From Tipula vernalis (Eukaryota; Arthropoda; Insecta; Diptera; Tipulidae): a stretch of 64,000 nucleotides of DNA. The number at the start of each line of letters is the position of its first letter. Position 1 is the stretch's first letter. The DNA lies in assembly GCA_958295665.1 (NCBI GenBank), contig OY282558.1, positions 21,327,409 through 21,391,408 of the forward strand, given 5' to 3'. Shown here one piece after another: positions 13,908-28,518 of this stretch. The translations under genes and the position numbers were made by a program. The notes under the pieces are model-generated. The model searched no databases and was not told the origin of the DNA. It saw nothing but the letters and a program-made list of their open reading frames with translations.

Positions 13908-16900
13908 TCAATGCCTATCGATAGAGGTATCAATCAACGAAATCGGAGCACAATTGCAGATTTTCGATTTTGTAGCTCTGATTTTGTGGTCTATAGTCCA
14001 GGTGATTTTCCATAAAATTGAATTTTCTACAAAATGTGTAGAAATATTCGAACGATCTAAATGCCCATTGGCATAACAATTAAAGGTCTCAATGCCTATC
14101 GATAGAGGTATCAATCAACGAAATCGGAGCACAATTGCAGATTTTCGATTTTGTAGCTCTGATTTTGTGGTCTATAGTCCAGGTGATTTTCCATAAAATT
14201 GAATTTTGTACAAAATGTGTACAAATATTCTAACGATCCAAATGCCCATTGGCATAACAATTAAAGGTCTCAATGCCTATCGATAGAGGTATCAATCAAC
14301 GAAATCGGAGCACAATTGCAGATTTTCGATTTTGTAGCTCTGATTTTGTGGTCTATAGTCCAGGTGATTTTCCATAAAATTGAATTTTCTACAAAATGTG
14401 TAGAAATATTTGAACGATCCAAATAACCGTTGTCATGAGCACAATTGCAGGTTTTCGATTTTGTAGCTCTGATTTTGTGGTCTATAGTCCAGGTGATTTT
14501 CCATAAAATTGAATTGTCTACAAAATGTGTAGAAATATTCGAACGATCCAAATGCCCATTGGCATAACAATTAAAGGTCTCAATGCCTATCGATAGAGGT
14601 ATCAATCAACGAAATCGGAGCACAATTGCAGATTTTCGATTTTGTTGCTCTGATTTTGTGGTCTGTTGTAGTCCAGGTGATTTTCCATAAAATTGAATTT
14701 TCTACAAAATGTGTAGAAATATTCGAACGATCCAAATAACCGTTGTCATGAGCACAATTGCAGGTTTTCGATTTTGTAGCTCTGATTTTGTGGTCTATAG
14801 TCCAGGTGATTTTCCATAAAATTGAATTTTGTACAAAATGTGTACAAATATTCTAACGATCCAAATGCCCATTGGCATAACAATTAAAGGTCTCAATGCC
14901 TATCGATAGAGGTATCAATCAACGAAATCGGAGCACAATTGCAGATTTTCGATTTTGTAGCTCTGATTTTGTGGTCTGTCCAGGTGATTTTCCATAAAAT
15001 TGAATTTTCTACAAAATGTGTAGAAATATTCGAACGATCCAAATGCCCATTGGCATAACAATTAAAGGTCTCAATGCCTATCGATAGAGGTATCAATCAA
15101 CGAAATCGGAGCACAATTGCAGATTTTCGATTTTGTAGCTCTGATTTTGTGGTCTATAGTCCAGGTGATTTTCCATAAAATTGAATTTTCTACAAAATGT
15201 GTAGAAATATTCGAACGATCCAAATGCCCATTGGCATAACAATTAAAGGTCTCAATGCCTATCGATAGAGATATCAATCAACGAAATCGGAGCACAATTG
15301 CAGATTTTCGATTTTGTAGCTCTGATTTTGTGGTCTATAGTCCAGGTGATTTTCCATAAAATTGAATTTTCTACAAAATGTGTAGAAATATTCGAACGAT
15401 CCAATTAACCATTGTCATGAGCACAATTGCAGGTTTTCGATTTTGTGGTCTATAGTCCAGGTGATTTTCCATAAAATTGAATTTTCTACAAAATGTGTAG
15501 AAATATTCGAACGATCCAATTAACCATTGTCATGAGCACAATTGCAGGTTTTCGATTTTGTAGCTCTGATTTTGTGGTCTATAGTCCAGGTGATTTTCCA
15601 TAAAATTGAATTTTCTACAAAATGTGTAGAAATATTCGAACGATCCAATTAACCATTGTCATGAGCACAATTGCAGGTTTTCGATTTTGTAGCTCTGATT
15701 TTGTGGTCTATAGTCCAGGTGATTTTCCATAAAATTGAATTTTCTACAAAATGTGTAGAAATATTCGAACGATCCAATTAACCATTGTCATGAGCACAAT
15801 TGCAGGTTTTCGATTTTGTAGCTCTGATTTTGTGGTCTATAGTCCAGGTGATTTTCCATAAAATTGAATTTTCTACAAAATGTGTAGAAATATTCGAACG
15901 ATCCAAATGCCCATTGGCATAACAATTAAAGGTCTCAATGCCTATCGATAGAGGTATCAATCAACGAAATCGGAGCACAATTGCAGATTTTCGATTTTGT
16001 AGCTCTGATTTTGTGGTCTATAGTCCAGGTGATTTTCCATAAAATTGAATTTTCTACAAAATGTGTAGAAATATTCGAACGATCCAAATGCCCATTGGCA
16101 TAACAATTAAAGGTCTCAATGCCTATCGATAGAGATATCAATCAACGAAATCGGAGCACAATTGCAGATTTTCGATTTTGTAGCTCTGATTTTGTGGTCT
16201 ATAGTCCAGGTGATTTTCCATAAAATTGAATTTTCTACAAAATGTGTAGAAATATTCGAACGATCCAATTAACCATTGTCATGAGCACAATTGCAGGTTT
16301 TCGATTTTGTAGCTCTGATTTTGTGGTCTATAGTCCAGGTGATTTTCCATAAAATTGAATTTTCTACAAAATGTGTAGAAATATTCGAACGATCCAATTA
16401 ACCATTGTCATGAGCACAATTGCAGGTTTTCGATTTTGTAGCTCTGATTTTGTGGTCTATAGTCCAGGTGATTTTCCATAAAATTGAATTTTCTACAAAA
16501 TGTGTAGAAATATTCGAACGATCCAATTAACCATTGTCATGAGCACAATTGCAGGTTTTCGATTTTGTAGCTCTGATTTTGTGGTCTATAGTCCAGGTGA
16601 TTTTCCATAAAATTGAATTTTCTACAAAATGTGTAGAAATATTCGAACGATCCAAATGCCCATTGGCATAACAATTAAAGGTCTCAATGCCTATCGATAG
16701 AGGTATCAATCAACGAAATCGGAGCACAATTGCAGATTTTCGATTTTGTAGCTCTGATTTTGTGGTCTATAGTCCAGGTGATTTTCCATAAAATTGAATT
16801 TTCTACAAAATGTGTAGAAATATTTGAACGATCCAAATAACCGTTGTCATGAGCACAATTGCAGGTTTTCGATTTTGTAGCTCTGATTTTGTGGTCTATA

Positions 16901-19900
16901 GTCCAGGTGATTTTCCATAAAATTGAATTGTCTACAAAATGTGTAGAAATATTCGAACGATCCAAATGCCCATTGGAATAACAATTAAAGGTCTCAATGC
17001 CTATCGATAGAGGTATCAATCAACGAAATCGGAGCACAATTGCAGATTTTCGATTTTGTAGCTCTGATTTTGTGGTCTGTTGTAGTCCAGGTGATTTTCC
17101 ATAAAATTGAATTTTCTACAAAATGTGTAGAAATATTCGAGCGATCCAAATAACCGTTGTCATAAGCACAATTGCAGGTTTTCGATTTTGTAGCTCTGAT
17201 TTTGTGGTCTATAGTCCAGGTGATTTTTCATAAAATTGAATTTTGTACAAAATGTGTACAAATATTCTAACGATCCAAATGCCCATTGGCATAACAATTA
17301 CAGGTCTCAATGCCTATCGATAGAGGTATCAATCAACGAAATCGGAGCACAATTGCAGATTTTCGATTTTGTAGCTCTGATTTTGTGGTCTATAGTCCAG
17401 GTGATTTTCCATAAAATTGAGTTTTCTACAAAATGTGTAGAAATATTCGAACGATCCAAATGCCCATTGGCATAACAATTAAAGGTCTCAATGCCTATCG
17501 ATAGAGGTATCAATCAACGAAATCGGAGCACAATTGCAGATTTTCGATTTTGTAGCTCTGATTTTGTGGTCTATAGTCCAGGTGATTTTCCATAAAATTG
17601 AATTTTCTACAAAATGTGTAGAAATATTCGAACGATCCAAATGCCCATTGGCATAACAATTAAAGGTCTCAATGCCTATCGATAGAGATATCAATCAACG
17701 AAATCGGAGCACAATTGCAGATTTTCGATTTTGTAGCTCTGATTTTGTGGTCTATAGTCCAGGTGATTTTCCATAAAATTGAATTTTCTACAAAATGTGT
17801 AGAAATATTCGAACGATCCAATTAACCATTGTCATGAGCACAATTGCAGGTTTTCGATTTTGTAGCTCTGATTTTGTGGTCTATAGTCCAGGTGATTTTC
17901 CATAAAATTGAATTTTCTACAAAATGTGTAGAAATATTCGAACGATCCAATTAACCATTGTCATGAGCACAATTGCAGGTTTTCGATTTTGTAGCTCTGA
18001 TTTTGTGGTCTATAGTCCAGGTGATTTTCCATAAAATTGAATTTTCTACAAAATGTGTAGAAATATTCGAACGATCCAAATGCCCATTGGCATAACAATT
18101 AAAGGTCTCAATGCCTATCGATAGAGGTATCAATCAACGAAATCGGAGCACAATTGCAGATTTTGATTTTGTAGCTCTGATTTTGTGGTCTACAGTCCAG
18201 GTGATTTTCCATAAAATTGAATTTTCTACAAAATGTGTAGAAATATTCGATCGATCCAAATGCCCATTGGCATAACAATTAAAGGTCTCAATGCCTATCG
18301 ATAGAGGTATCAATCAACGAAATCGGAGCACAATTGCAGATTTTCGATTTTGTAGCTCTGATTTTGTGGTCTATAGTCCAGGTGATTTTCCATAAAATTG
18401 AATTTTCTACAAAATGTGTAGAAATATTCGAACGATCTAATTAACCATTGTCATGAGCCCAATTGCAGATTTTCGATTTTGTAGCTCTGATTTTGTGGTC
18501 TATAGTCCAGGTGATTTTCCATAAAATTGAATTTTCTACAAAATGTGTAGAAATATTCGAACGATCCAAATGCCCATTGGCATAACAATTAAAGGTCTCA
18601 ATGCCTATCGATAGAGGTATCAATCAACGAAATCGGAGCACAATTGCAGATTTTCGATTTTGTAGCTCTGATTTTGTGGTCTATAGTCCAGGTGATTTTC
18701 CATAAAATTGAATTTTCTACAAAATGTGTAGAAATATTCGAACGATCCAAATAACCGTTGTCATGAGCACAATTGCAGGTTTTCGATTTTGTAGCTCTGA
18801 TTTTGTGGTCTATAGTCCAGGTGATTTTCCATAAAATTGAATTTTCTACAAAATGTGTAGAAATATTCGAACGATCCAAATGCCCATTGGCATAACAATT
18901 AAAGGTCTCAATGCCTATCGATAGAGGTATCAATCAACGAAATCGGAGCACAATTGCAGATTTTCGATTTTGTAGCTCTGATTTTGTGGTCTATAGTCCA
19001 GGTGATTTTCCATAAAATTGAATTTTCTACAAAATGTGTAGAAATACTCGAACGATCCAATTAACCATTGTCATGAGCACAATTGCAGGTTTTCGATTTT
19101 GTAGCTCTGATTTTGTGGTCTATAGTCCAGGTGATTTTCCATAAAATTGAATTTTCTACAAAATGTGTAGAAATATTCGAACGATCCAAATGCCCATTGG
19201 CATAACAATTAAAGGTCTCAATGCCTATCGATAGAGGTATCAATCAACGAAATCGGAGCACAATTGCAGATTTTCGATTTTGTAGCTCTGATTTTGTGGT
19301 CTATAGTCCAGGTGATTTTCCATAAAATTGAATTTTCTACAAAATGTGTAGAAATATTCGAACGATCCAAATGCCCATTGGCATAACAATTAAAGGTCTC
19401 AATGCCTATCGATAGAGGTATCAATCAACGAAATCGGAGCACAATTGCAGATTTTCGATTTTGTAGCTCTGATTTTGTGGTCTATAGTCCAGGTGATTTT
19501 CCATAAAATTGAATTTTCTACAAAATGTGTAGAAATATTCGAACGATCCAAATGCTCATTGGCATAACAATTACAGGTCTCAATGCCTATCGATAGAGGT
19601 ATCAATCAACGAAATCGGAGCACAATTGCAGATTTTCGATTTTGTAGCTCTGATTTTGTGGTCTATAGTCCAGGTGATTTTCCATAAAATTGAATTTTCT
19701 ACAAAATGTGTAGAAATATTCGAACGATCCAAATGCCCATTGGCATAACAATTAAAGGTCTCAATGCCTATCGATAGAGGTATCAATCAACGAAATCGGA
19801 GCACAATTGCAGATTTTCGATTTTGTAGTTCTGATTTTGTGGTCTATAGTCCAGGTGATTTTCCATAAAATTGAATTTTCTACAAAATGTGTAGAAATAT

Positions 19901-20561
19901 TCGAACGATCCAATTAACCATTGTCATGAGCACAATTGCAGGTTTTCGATTTTGTAGCTCTGATTTTGTGGTCTATAGTCCAGGTGATTTTCCATAAAAT
20001 TGAATTTTCTACAAAATGTGTACAAATATTCGAACGATCCAAATGCCCATTGGCATAACAATTAAAGGTCTCAATGCCTATCGATAGAGGTATCAATCAA
20101 CGAAATCGGAGCACAATTGCAGATTTTCGATTTTGTAGCTCTGATTTTGTGGTCTATAGTCCAGGTGATTTTCCATAAAATTGAATTTTCTACAAAATGT
20201 GTAGAAATATTCGAACGATCCAAATGCCCATTGGCATAACAATTAAAGGTCTCAATGCCTATCGATAGAGGTATCAATCAACGAAATCGGAGCACAATTG
20301 CAGATTTTCGATTTTGTAGCTCTGATTTTGTGGTCTATAGTCCAGGTGATTTTCCATAAAATTGAATTTTCTACAAAATGTGTAGAAATATTCAAACGAT
20401 CCAATTAACCATTGTCATGAGCACAATTGCAGGTTTTCGATTTTGTAGCTCTGATTTTGTGGTCTATAGTCCAGGTGATTTTCCATAAAATTGAATTTTC
20501 TACAAAATGTGTAGAAATATTCGAACGATCCAAATGCCCATTGGCATAACAATTACAGGTC

Positions 20562-21491
20562 TCAATGCCTATCGATAGAGGTATCAATCAACGAAATCGG
20601 AGCACAATTGCAGATTTTCGATTTTGTAGCTCTGATTTTGTGGTCTATAGTCCAGGTGATTTTCCATAAAATTGAATTTTCCACAAAATGTGTAGAAATA
20701 TTCGAACGATCAAAATAACCGTTGTCATGAGCACAATTGCAGGTTTTCGATTTTGTAGCTCTGATTTTGTGGTCTATAGTCCAGGTGATTTTCCATAAAA
20801 TTGAATTTTCTACAAAATGTGTAGAAATATTCGAACGATCCAAATGCCCATTGGCATAACAATTAAAGGTCTCAATGCCTATCGATAGAGGTATCAATCA
20901 ACGAAATCGGAGCACAATTGCAGATTTTCGATTTTGTAGCTCTGATTTTGTGGTCTATAGTCCAGGTGATTTTCCATAAAATTGAATTTTCCACAAAATG
21001 TGTAGAAATATTCGAACGATCAAAATAACCGTTGTCATGAGCACAATTGCAGGTTTTCGATTTTGTAGCTCTGATTTTGTGGTCTATAGTCCAGGTGATT
21101 TTCCATAAAATTGAATTTTCTACAAAATGTGTAGAAATATTCGAACGATCCAAATGCCCATTGGCATAACAATTAAAGGTCTCAATGCCTATCGATAGAG
21201 GTATCAATCAACGAAATCGGAGCACAATTGCAGATTTTCGATTTTGTAGCTCTGATTTTGTGGTCTATAGTCCAGGTGATTTTCCATAAAATTGAATTTT
21301 CTACAAAATGTGTAGAAATATTCGAACGATCAAAATAACCGTTGTCATGAGCACAATTGCAGGTTTTCGATTTTGTAGCTCTGATTTTGTGGTCTATAGT
21401 CCAGGTGATTTTCCATAAAATTGAATTTTCTACAAAATGTGTAGAAATATTCGAACGATCCAAATGCCCATTGGCATAACAATTAAAGGTC
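20562..21491 (+). repeat. 310-bp long+short dimer, three tandem copies
   Basis: Three successive 310-bp units (starts 20562, 20872, 21182) share the private variant CGATCAAAATAACC, showing a recent local amplification of one long-short dimer. Confidence 0.8.
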
Positions 21492-24400
21492 TCAATGCCT
21501 ATCGATAGAGGTATCAATCAACGAAATCGGAGCACAATTGCAGATTTTCGATTTTGTAGCTCTGATTTTGTGGTCTATAGTCCAGGTGATTTTCCATAAA
21601 ATTGAATTTTCCACAAAATGTGTAGAAATATTCGAACGATCCAATTAACCATTGTCATGAGCACAATTGCAGGTTTTCGATTTTGTAGCTCTGATTTTGT
21701 GGTCTATAGTCCAGGTGATTTTCCATAAAATTGAATTTTCTACAAAATGTGTAGAAATATTCGAACGATCCAAATGCCCATTGGCATAACAATTAAAGGT
21801 CTCAATGCCTATCGATAGAGGTATCAATCAACGAAATCGGAGCACAATTGCAGATTTTCGATTTTGTAGCTCTGATTTTGTGGTCTATAGTCCAGGTGAT
21901 TTTCCATAAAATTGAATTTTCTACAAAATGTGTAGAAATATTCGAACGATCCAAATAACCGTTGTCATGAGCACAATTGCAGGTTTTCGATTTTGTAGCT
22001 CTGATTTTGTGGTCTATAGTCCAGGTGATTTTCCATAAAATTGAATTTTGTACAAAATGTTATAAATATTCGAACGATCCAAATGCCAATTGGCATAACA
22101 ATTAAAGGTCTCAATGCCTATCGATAGAGGTATCAATCAACGAAATCGGAGCACAATTGCAGATTTTCGATTTTGTAGCTCTGATTTTGTGGTCTATAGT
22201 CCAGGTGATTTTTAAAAAAATCGAATTTTCTACAAAATGTGTAGAAATATTCGAACGATCCAAATGCCCATTGGCATAACAATTAAAGGTCTCAATGCCT
22301 ATCGATAGAGGTATCAATCAACGAAATCGGAGCACAATTGCAGATTTTCGATTTTGTAGCTCTGATTTTGTGGTCTATAATCCAGGTGATTTTCCATAAA
22401 ATTGAATTTTCTACAAAATGTGTAGAAATATTCGAACGATCCAAATAACCGTTGTCATGAGCACAATTGCAGGTTTTCGATTTTGTAGCTCTGATTTTGT
22501 GGTCTGTAGTCCAGGTGATTTTCCATAAAATTGAATTTTGTACAAAATGTGTACAAATATTCGAACGATCCAAATGCCCATTGGCATAACAATTAAAGGT
22601 CTCAATGCCTATCGATAGAGGTATCAATCAACGAAATCGGAGCACAATTGCAGATTTTCGATTTTGTAGCTCTGATTTTGTGGTCTATAGTCCAGGTGAT
22701 TTTCCATAAAATTGAATTTTCTACAAAATGTGTAGAAATATTCGAACGATCCAATTAACCGTTGTCATGAGCACAATTGCAGATTTTCGATTTTGTAGCT
22801 CTGATTTTGTGGTCTATAGTCCAGGTGATTTTCCATAAAATTGAATTTTCTCCAAAATGTGTAGAAATATTCGAACGATCCAAATGCCCATTGGCATAAC
22901 AATTAAAGGTCTCAATGCCTATCGATAGAGGTATCAATCAACGAAATCGGAGCACAATTGCAGATTTTCGATTTTGTAGCTCTGATTTTGTGGTCTATAG
23001 TCCAGGTGATTTTCCATAAAATTGAATTTTCTACAAAATGTGTAGAAATATTCGAACGATCCAAATGCCCATTGGCATAACAATTAAAGGTCTCAATGCA
23101 TATCGATAGAGGTATCAATCAACGAAATCGGAGCACAATTGCAGATTTTCGATTTTGTAGCTCTGATTTTGTGGTCTATAGTCCAGGTGATTTTCCATAA
23201 AATTTAATTTTCTACAAAATGTGTAGAAATATTCGAACGATCCAAATAACCGTTGTCATGAGCACAATTGCAGGTTTTCGATTTTGTAGCTCTGATTTTG
23301 TGGTCTATAGTCCAGGTGATTTTCCATAAAATTGAATTTTCTACAAAATGTGTAGAAATATTCGAACGATCCAAATAACCGTTGTCATGAGCACAATTGC
23401 AGATTTTCGATTTTGTAGCTCTGATTTTGTGGTCTATAGTCCAGGTGATTTTCCATAAAATTGAATTTTCTACAAAATGTGTAGAAATATTCGAACGATC
23501 CAAATAACCGTTGTCATGAGCACAATTGCAGGTTTTCGATTTTGTAGCTCTGATTTTGTGGTCTATAGTCCAGGTGATTTTCCAAAAAATTGAATTTTGT
23601 ACAAAATGTGTAGAAATATTCGAACGATCCAAATGCCCATTGGCATAACAATTACAGGTCTCAATACCTATCGATAGAGGTATCAATCAACGAAATCGGA
23701 GTACAATTGCAGATTTTCGATTTTGTAGCTCTGATTTTGTGGTCTATAATAGTCCAGGTGATTTTCCATAAAATTGAATTTTCTACAAAATGTGTAGAAA
23801 TATTCGAACGATCCAAATAACCGTTGTCATGAGCACAATTGCAGGTTTTCGATTTTGTAGCTCTGATTTTGTGGTCTATAGTCCAGGTGATTTTCCATAA
23901 AATTGAATTTTGTACAAAATGTGTAGAAATATTCGAACGATCCAAATGCCCATTGGCATAACAATTAAAGGTCTCAATGCCTATCGATAGAGGTATCAAT
24001 CAACGAAATCGGAGTACAATTGCAGATTTTCGATTTTGTAGCTCTGATTTTGTGGTCTATAGTCCAGGTGATTTTCCATAAAATTGAATTTTCTACAAAA
24101 TGTGTAGAAATATTCGAACGATCCAAATGCCCATTGGCATAACAATTAAAGGTCTCAATGCCTATCGATAGAGGTATCAATCAACGAAATCGGAGCACAA
24201 TTGCAGATTTTCGATTTTGTAGCTCTGATTTTGTGGTCTATAGTCCAGGTGATTTTCCATAAAATTGAATTTTCTACAAAATGTGTTGAAATATTCGAAC
24301 GATCCAAATAACCGTTGTCATGAGCACAATTGCAGGTTTTCGATTTTGTAGCTCTGATTTTGTGGTCTATAGTCCAGGTGATTTTCCATAAAATTGAATT

Positions 24401-27400
24401 TTCTACAAAATGTGTAGAAATATTCGAACGATCCAAATAACCGTTGTCATGAGCACAATTGCAGGTTTTCGATTTTGTAGCTCTGATTTTGTGGTCTATA
24501 GTCCAGGTGATTTTCCATAAAATTGAATTTTCTACAAAATGTGTAGAAATATTCGAACGATCCAAATGCCCATTGGCATAACAATTAAAGGTCTCAATGC
24601 CTATCGATAGAGGTATCAATCAACGAAATCGGAGCACAATTGCAGATTTTCGATTTTGTAGCTCTGATTTTGTGGTCTATAGTCCAGGTGATTTTCCATA
24701 AAATTGAATTTTCTACAAAATGTGTAGAAATATTCGAACGATCCAAATAACCGTTGTCATGAGCACAATTGCAGGTTTTCGATTTTGTAGCTCTGATTTT
24801 GTGGTCTGTAGTCCAGGTGATTTTCCATAAAATTGAATTTTGTACAAAATGTGTACAAATATTCGAACGATCCAAATGCCCATTGGTATGACAATTACAG
24901 CTCTCAATGCCTATCGATAGAGGTATCAATCAACGGAATTGGAGCACAATTGCAGATTTTCGATTTTCTAGCTCTGATTTTGTGGTCTATAGTCCAGGTG
25001 ATTTTCCATAAAATTGAATTGTCTACAAAATGTGTAGAAATATTCGAACGATCCAAATGCCCATTGGCATAACAATTACAGGTCTCAATGCCTATCGATA
25101 GAGGTATCAATCAACGAAATCGGAGCACAATTGCAGATTTTCGATTTTGTAGCTCTGATTTTGTGGTCTATAGTCCAGGTGATTTTCCATAAAATTGAAT
25201 TTTCTACAAAATGTGTAGAAATATTCGAACGATCCAAATAACCGTTGTCATGAGCACAATTGCAGGTTTTCGATTTTGTAGCTCTGATTTTGTGGTCTCC
25301 AGGTAATTTTCCATAAAATTGAATTTTGTACAAAATGTTACAAATATTCGAACGATCCAAATGCCCATTGGCATAACAATTAAAGGTCTCAATGCCTATC
25401 GATACAGGTATCAATCAACGAAATCGGAGCACAATTGCAGATTTTCGATTTTGTAGCTCGGATTTTGTGGTCTATTATAGTCCAGGTGATTTTCCATAAA
25501 ATTGAATTTTCTACAAAATGTGTAGAAATATTCGAACGATCCAATTAACCGTTGTCATGAGCACAATTGCAGGTTTTCGATTTTGTAGCTCTGATTTTGT
25601 GGTCTATAGTCCAGGTGATTTTCCATAAAATTGAATTTTCTACAAAATGTGTAGAAATATTCGAACGATCCAAATGCCCATTGGCATAACAATTAAAGGT
25701 CTCAATGCCTATCGATAGAGGTATCAATCAACGAAATCGGAGCACAATTGCAGATTTTCGATTTTGTAGCTCTGATTTTGTGGTCTATAGTCCAGGTGAT
25801 TTTCCATAAAATTGAATTTTCTACAAAATGTGTAGAAATATTCGAACGATCAAAATAACCGTTGTCATGAGCACAATTGCAGGTTTTCGATTTTCTAGCT
25901 CTGATTTTGTGGTCTATAGTCCAGGTGATTTTCCATAAAATTGAATTTTGTACAAAATGTGTACAAATATTCGAACGATCCAAATGCCCATTGGTATGAC
26001 CATTACAGCTCTCAATGCCTATCGATAGAGGTATCAATCAACGGAGTTGGAGCACAATTGCAGATTTTCGATTTTGTAGCTCTGATTTTGTGGTCTATAG
26101 TCCAGGTGATTTTCCATAAAATTGAATTGTCTACAAAATGTGTAGAAATATTCGAACGATCCAAATGCCCATTGGCATAACAATTAAAGGTCTCAATGCC
26201 TATCGATAGAGGTATCAATCAACGAAATCGGAGCACAATTGCAGATTTTCGATTTTGTAGCTCTGATTTTGTGGTCTATAGTCCAGGTGATTTTCCATAA
26301 AATTGAATTTTCTACAAAATGTGTAGAAATATTCGAACGATCCAAATAACCGTTGTCATGAGCACAATTGCAGGTTTTCGATTTTGTAGCTCTGATTTTG
26401 TGGTCTATAGTCCAGGTGATTTTCCATAAAATTGAATTTTCTACAAAATGTGTAGAAATATTCGAACGATCCAAATGCCCATTGGCATAACAATTACAGG
26501 TCTCAATGCCTATTGATAGAGGTATCAATCAACGAAATCGGAGCACAATTGCAGATTTTCGATTTTGTAGCTCTGATTTTGTGGTCTATATAGTCCAGGT
26601 GATTTTCCATAAAATTGAATTTTCTACAAAATGTGTAGAAATATTCGAACGATCCAAATAACCGTTGTCATGAGCACAATTGCAGGTTTTCGATTTTGTA
26701 GCTCTGATTTTGTGGTCTATAGTCCAGGTGATTTTCCATAAAATTGAATTTTCTACAAAATGTGTAGAAATATTCGAACGATCCAAATAACCGTTGTCAT
26801 GAGCACAATTGCAGGTTTTCGATTTTGTAGCTCTGATTTTGTGGTCTATAGTCCAGGTGATTTTCCATAAAATTGAATTTTGTACAAAATGTGTACAAAT
26901 ATTCGAACGATCCAAATGCCCATTGGCATAACAATTACAGGTCTCAATGCCTATCGATAGAGGTATCAATCAACGAAATCGGAGTACAATTGCAGATTTT
27001 CGATTTTGTAGCTCTGATTTTGTGGTCTATAATAGTCCAGGTGATTTTCCATAAAATTGAATTTTCTACAAAATGTGTAGAAATATTCGAACGATCCAAA
27101 TGCCCATTGGCATAACAATTAAAGGTCTCAATGCCTATCGATAGAGGTATCAATCAACGAAATCGGAGTACAATTGCAGATTTTCGATTTTGTAGCTCTG
27201 ATTTTGTGGTCTATATAGTCCAGGTGATTTTCCATAAAATTGAATTTTCTACAAAATGTGTAGAAATATTCGAACGATCCAAATAACCGTTGTCATGAGC
27301 ACAATTGCAGGTTTTCGATTTTGTAGCTCTGATTTTGTGGTCTATAGTCCAGGTGATTTTCCATAAAATTGAATTTTGTACAAAATGTTACAAATATTCG

Positions 27401-28513
27401 AACGATCCAAATGCCCATTGGCATAACAATTAAAGGTCTCAATGCTTATCGATAGAGGTATCAATCAACGAAATCGGAGCACAATTGCAGATTTTCGATT
27501 TTGTAGCTCTGATTTTGTGGTCTATAATAGTCCAGGTGATTTTCCATAAAATTGAATTTTCTACAAAATGTGTAGAAATATTCGAACGATCCAAATAACC
27601 GTTGTCATGAGCACAATTGCAGGTTTTCGATTTTGTAGCTCTGATTTTGTGGTCTATAGTCCAGGTGATTTTCCATAAAATTGAATTTTCTACAAAATGT
27701 GTAGAAATATTCGAACGATCCAAATGCCCATTGGCATAACAATTAAAGGTCTCAATGCCTATCGATAGAGGTATCAATCAACGAAATCGGAGCACAATTG
27801 CAGATTTTCGATTTTGTAGCTCTGATTTTGTGGTCTATATAGTCCAGGTGATTTTCCATAAAATTGAATTTTCTACAAAATGTGTAGAAATATTCGAACG
27901 ATCCAAATGCCCATTGGCATAACAATTAAAGGTCTCAATGCCTATCGATAGAGGTATCAATCAACGAAATCGGAGCACAATTGCAGATTTTCGATTTTGT
28001 AGCTCTGATTTTGTGGTCTATAGTCCAGGTGATTTTCCATAAAATTGAATTTTCTACAAAATGTGTAGAAATATTCGAACGATCCAAATGCCCATTGGCA
28101 TAACAATTACAGGTCTCAATGCCTATCGATAGAGGTATCAATCAACGAAATCGGAGCACAATTGCAGATTTTCGATTTTGTAGCTCTGATTTTGTGGTCT
28201 ATATAGTCCAGGTGATTTTCCATAAAATTGAATTTTCTACAAAATGTGTAGAAATATTCGAACGATCCAAATAACCGTTGTCATGAGCACAATTGCAGGT
28301 TTTCGATTTTGTAGCTCTGATTTTGTGGTCTATAGTCCAGGTGATTTTCCATAAAATTGAATTTTCTACAAAATGTGTAGAAATATTCGAACGATCCAAA
28401 TAACCGTTGTCATGAGCACAATTGCAGGTTTTCGATTTTGTAGCTCTGATTTTGTGGTCTATAGTCCAGGTGATTTTCCATAAAATTGAATTTTGTACAA
28501 AATGTGTACAAAT

Positions 28514-28518
28514 ATTCG
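28514..28518. repeat. BEL target-site duplication, left copy (ATTCG)
   Basis: ATTCG precedes the LTR start and recurs at 35531-35535 after the element. Joining the flanks restores the satellite core ...AAATATTCG-AACGATCC in perfect phase. Five bases is the usual BEL/Pao duplication; a sixth matching T makes the length 5-6 bp. Confidence 0.85.

Larger units (their letters stand above)
288..28513 (+). repeat. Satellite array, left block (181-bp and 129-bp monomers)
   Basis: Tandem satellite of about 28.2 kb in one orientation. Every monomer has a shared core of about 116 bp, running from AGCACAATTGCAG to GAACGATCCAAAT. Cores are joined by one of two linkers. The 65-bp linker (GCCCATTGGCATAAC... 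to ...CGAAATCGG) gives a 181-bp monomer; the 13-bp linker AACCGTTGTCATG gives a 129-bp monomer. Monomers differ by a few substitutions and by indels at one hotspot. The array has no spacers of independent sequence. Reading frames of 60-160 codons recur on the minus strand but are a by-product: 129 is divisible by 3, 181 is not, so the frame breaks at every long monomer. I do not recognise the family by name. Its length, homogeneity and nested higher-order structure fit pericentromeric heterochromatin. Confidence 0.97.
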
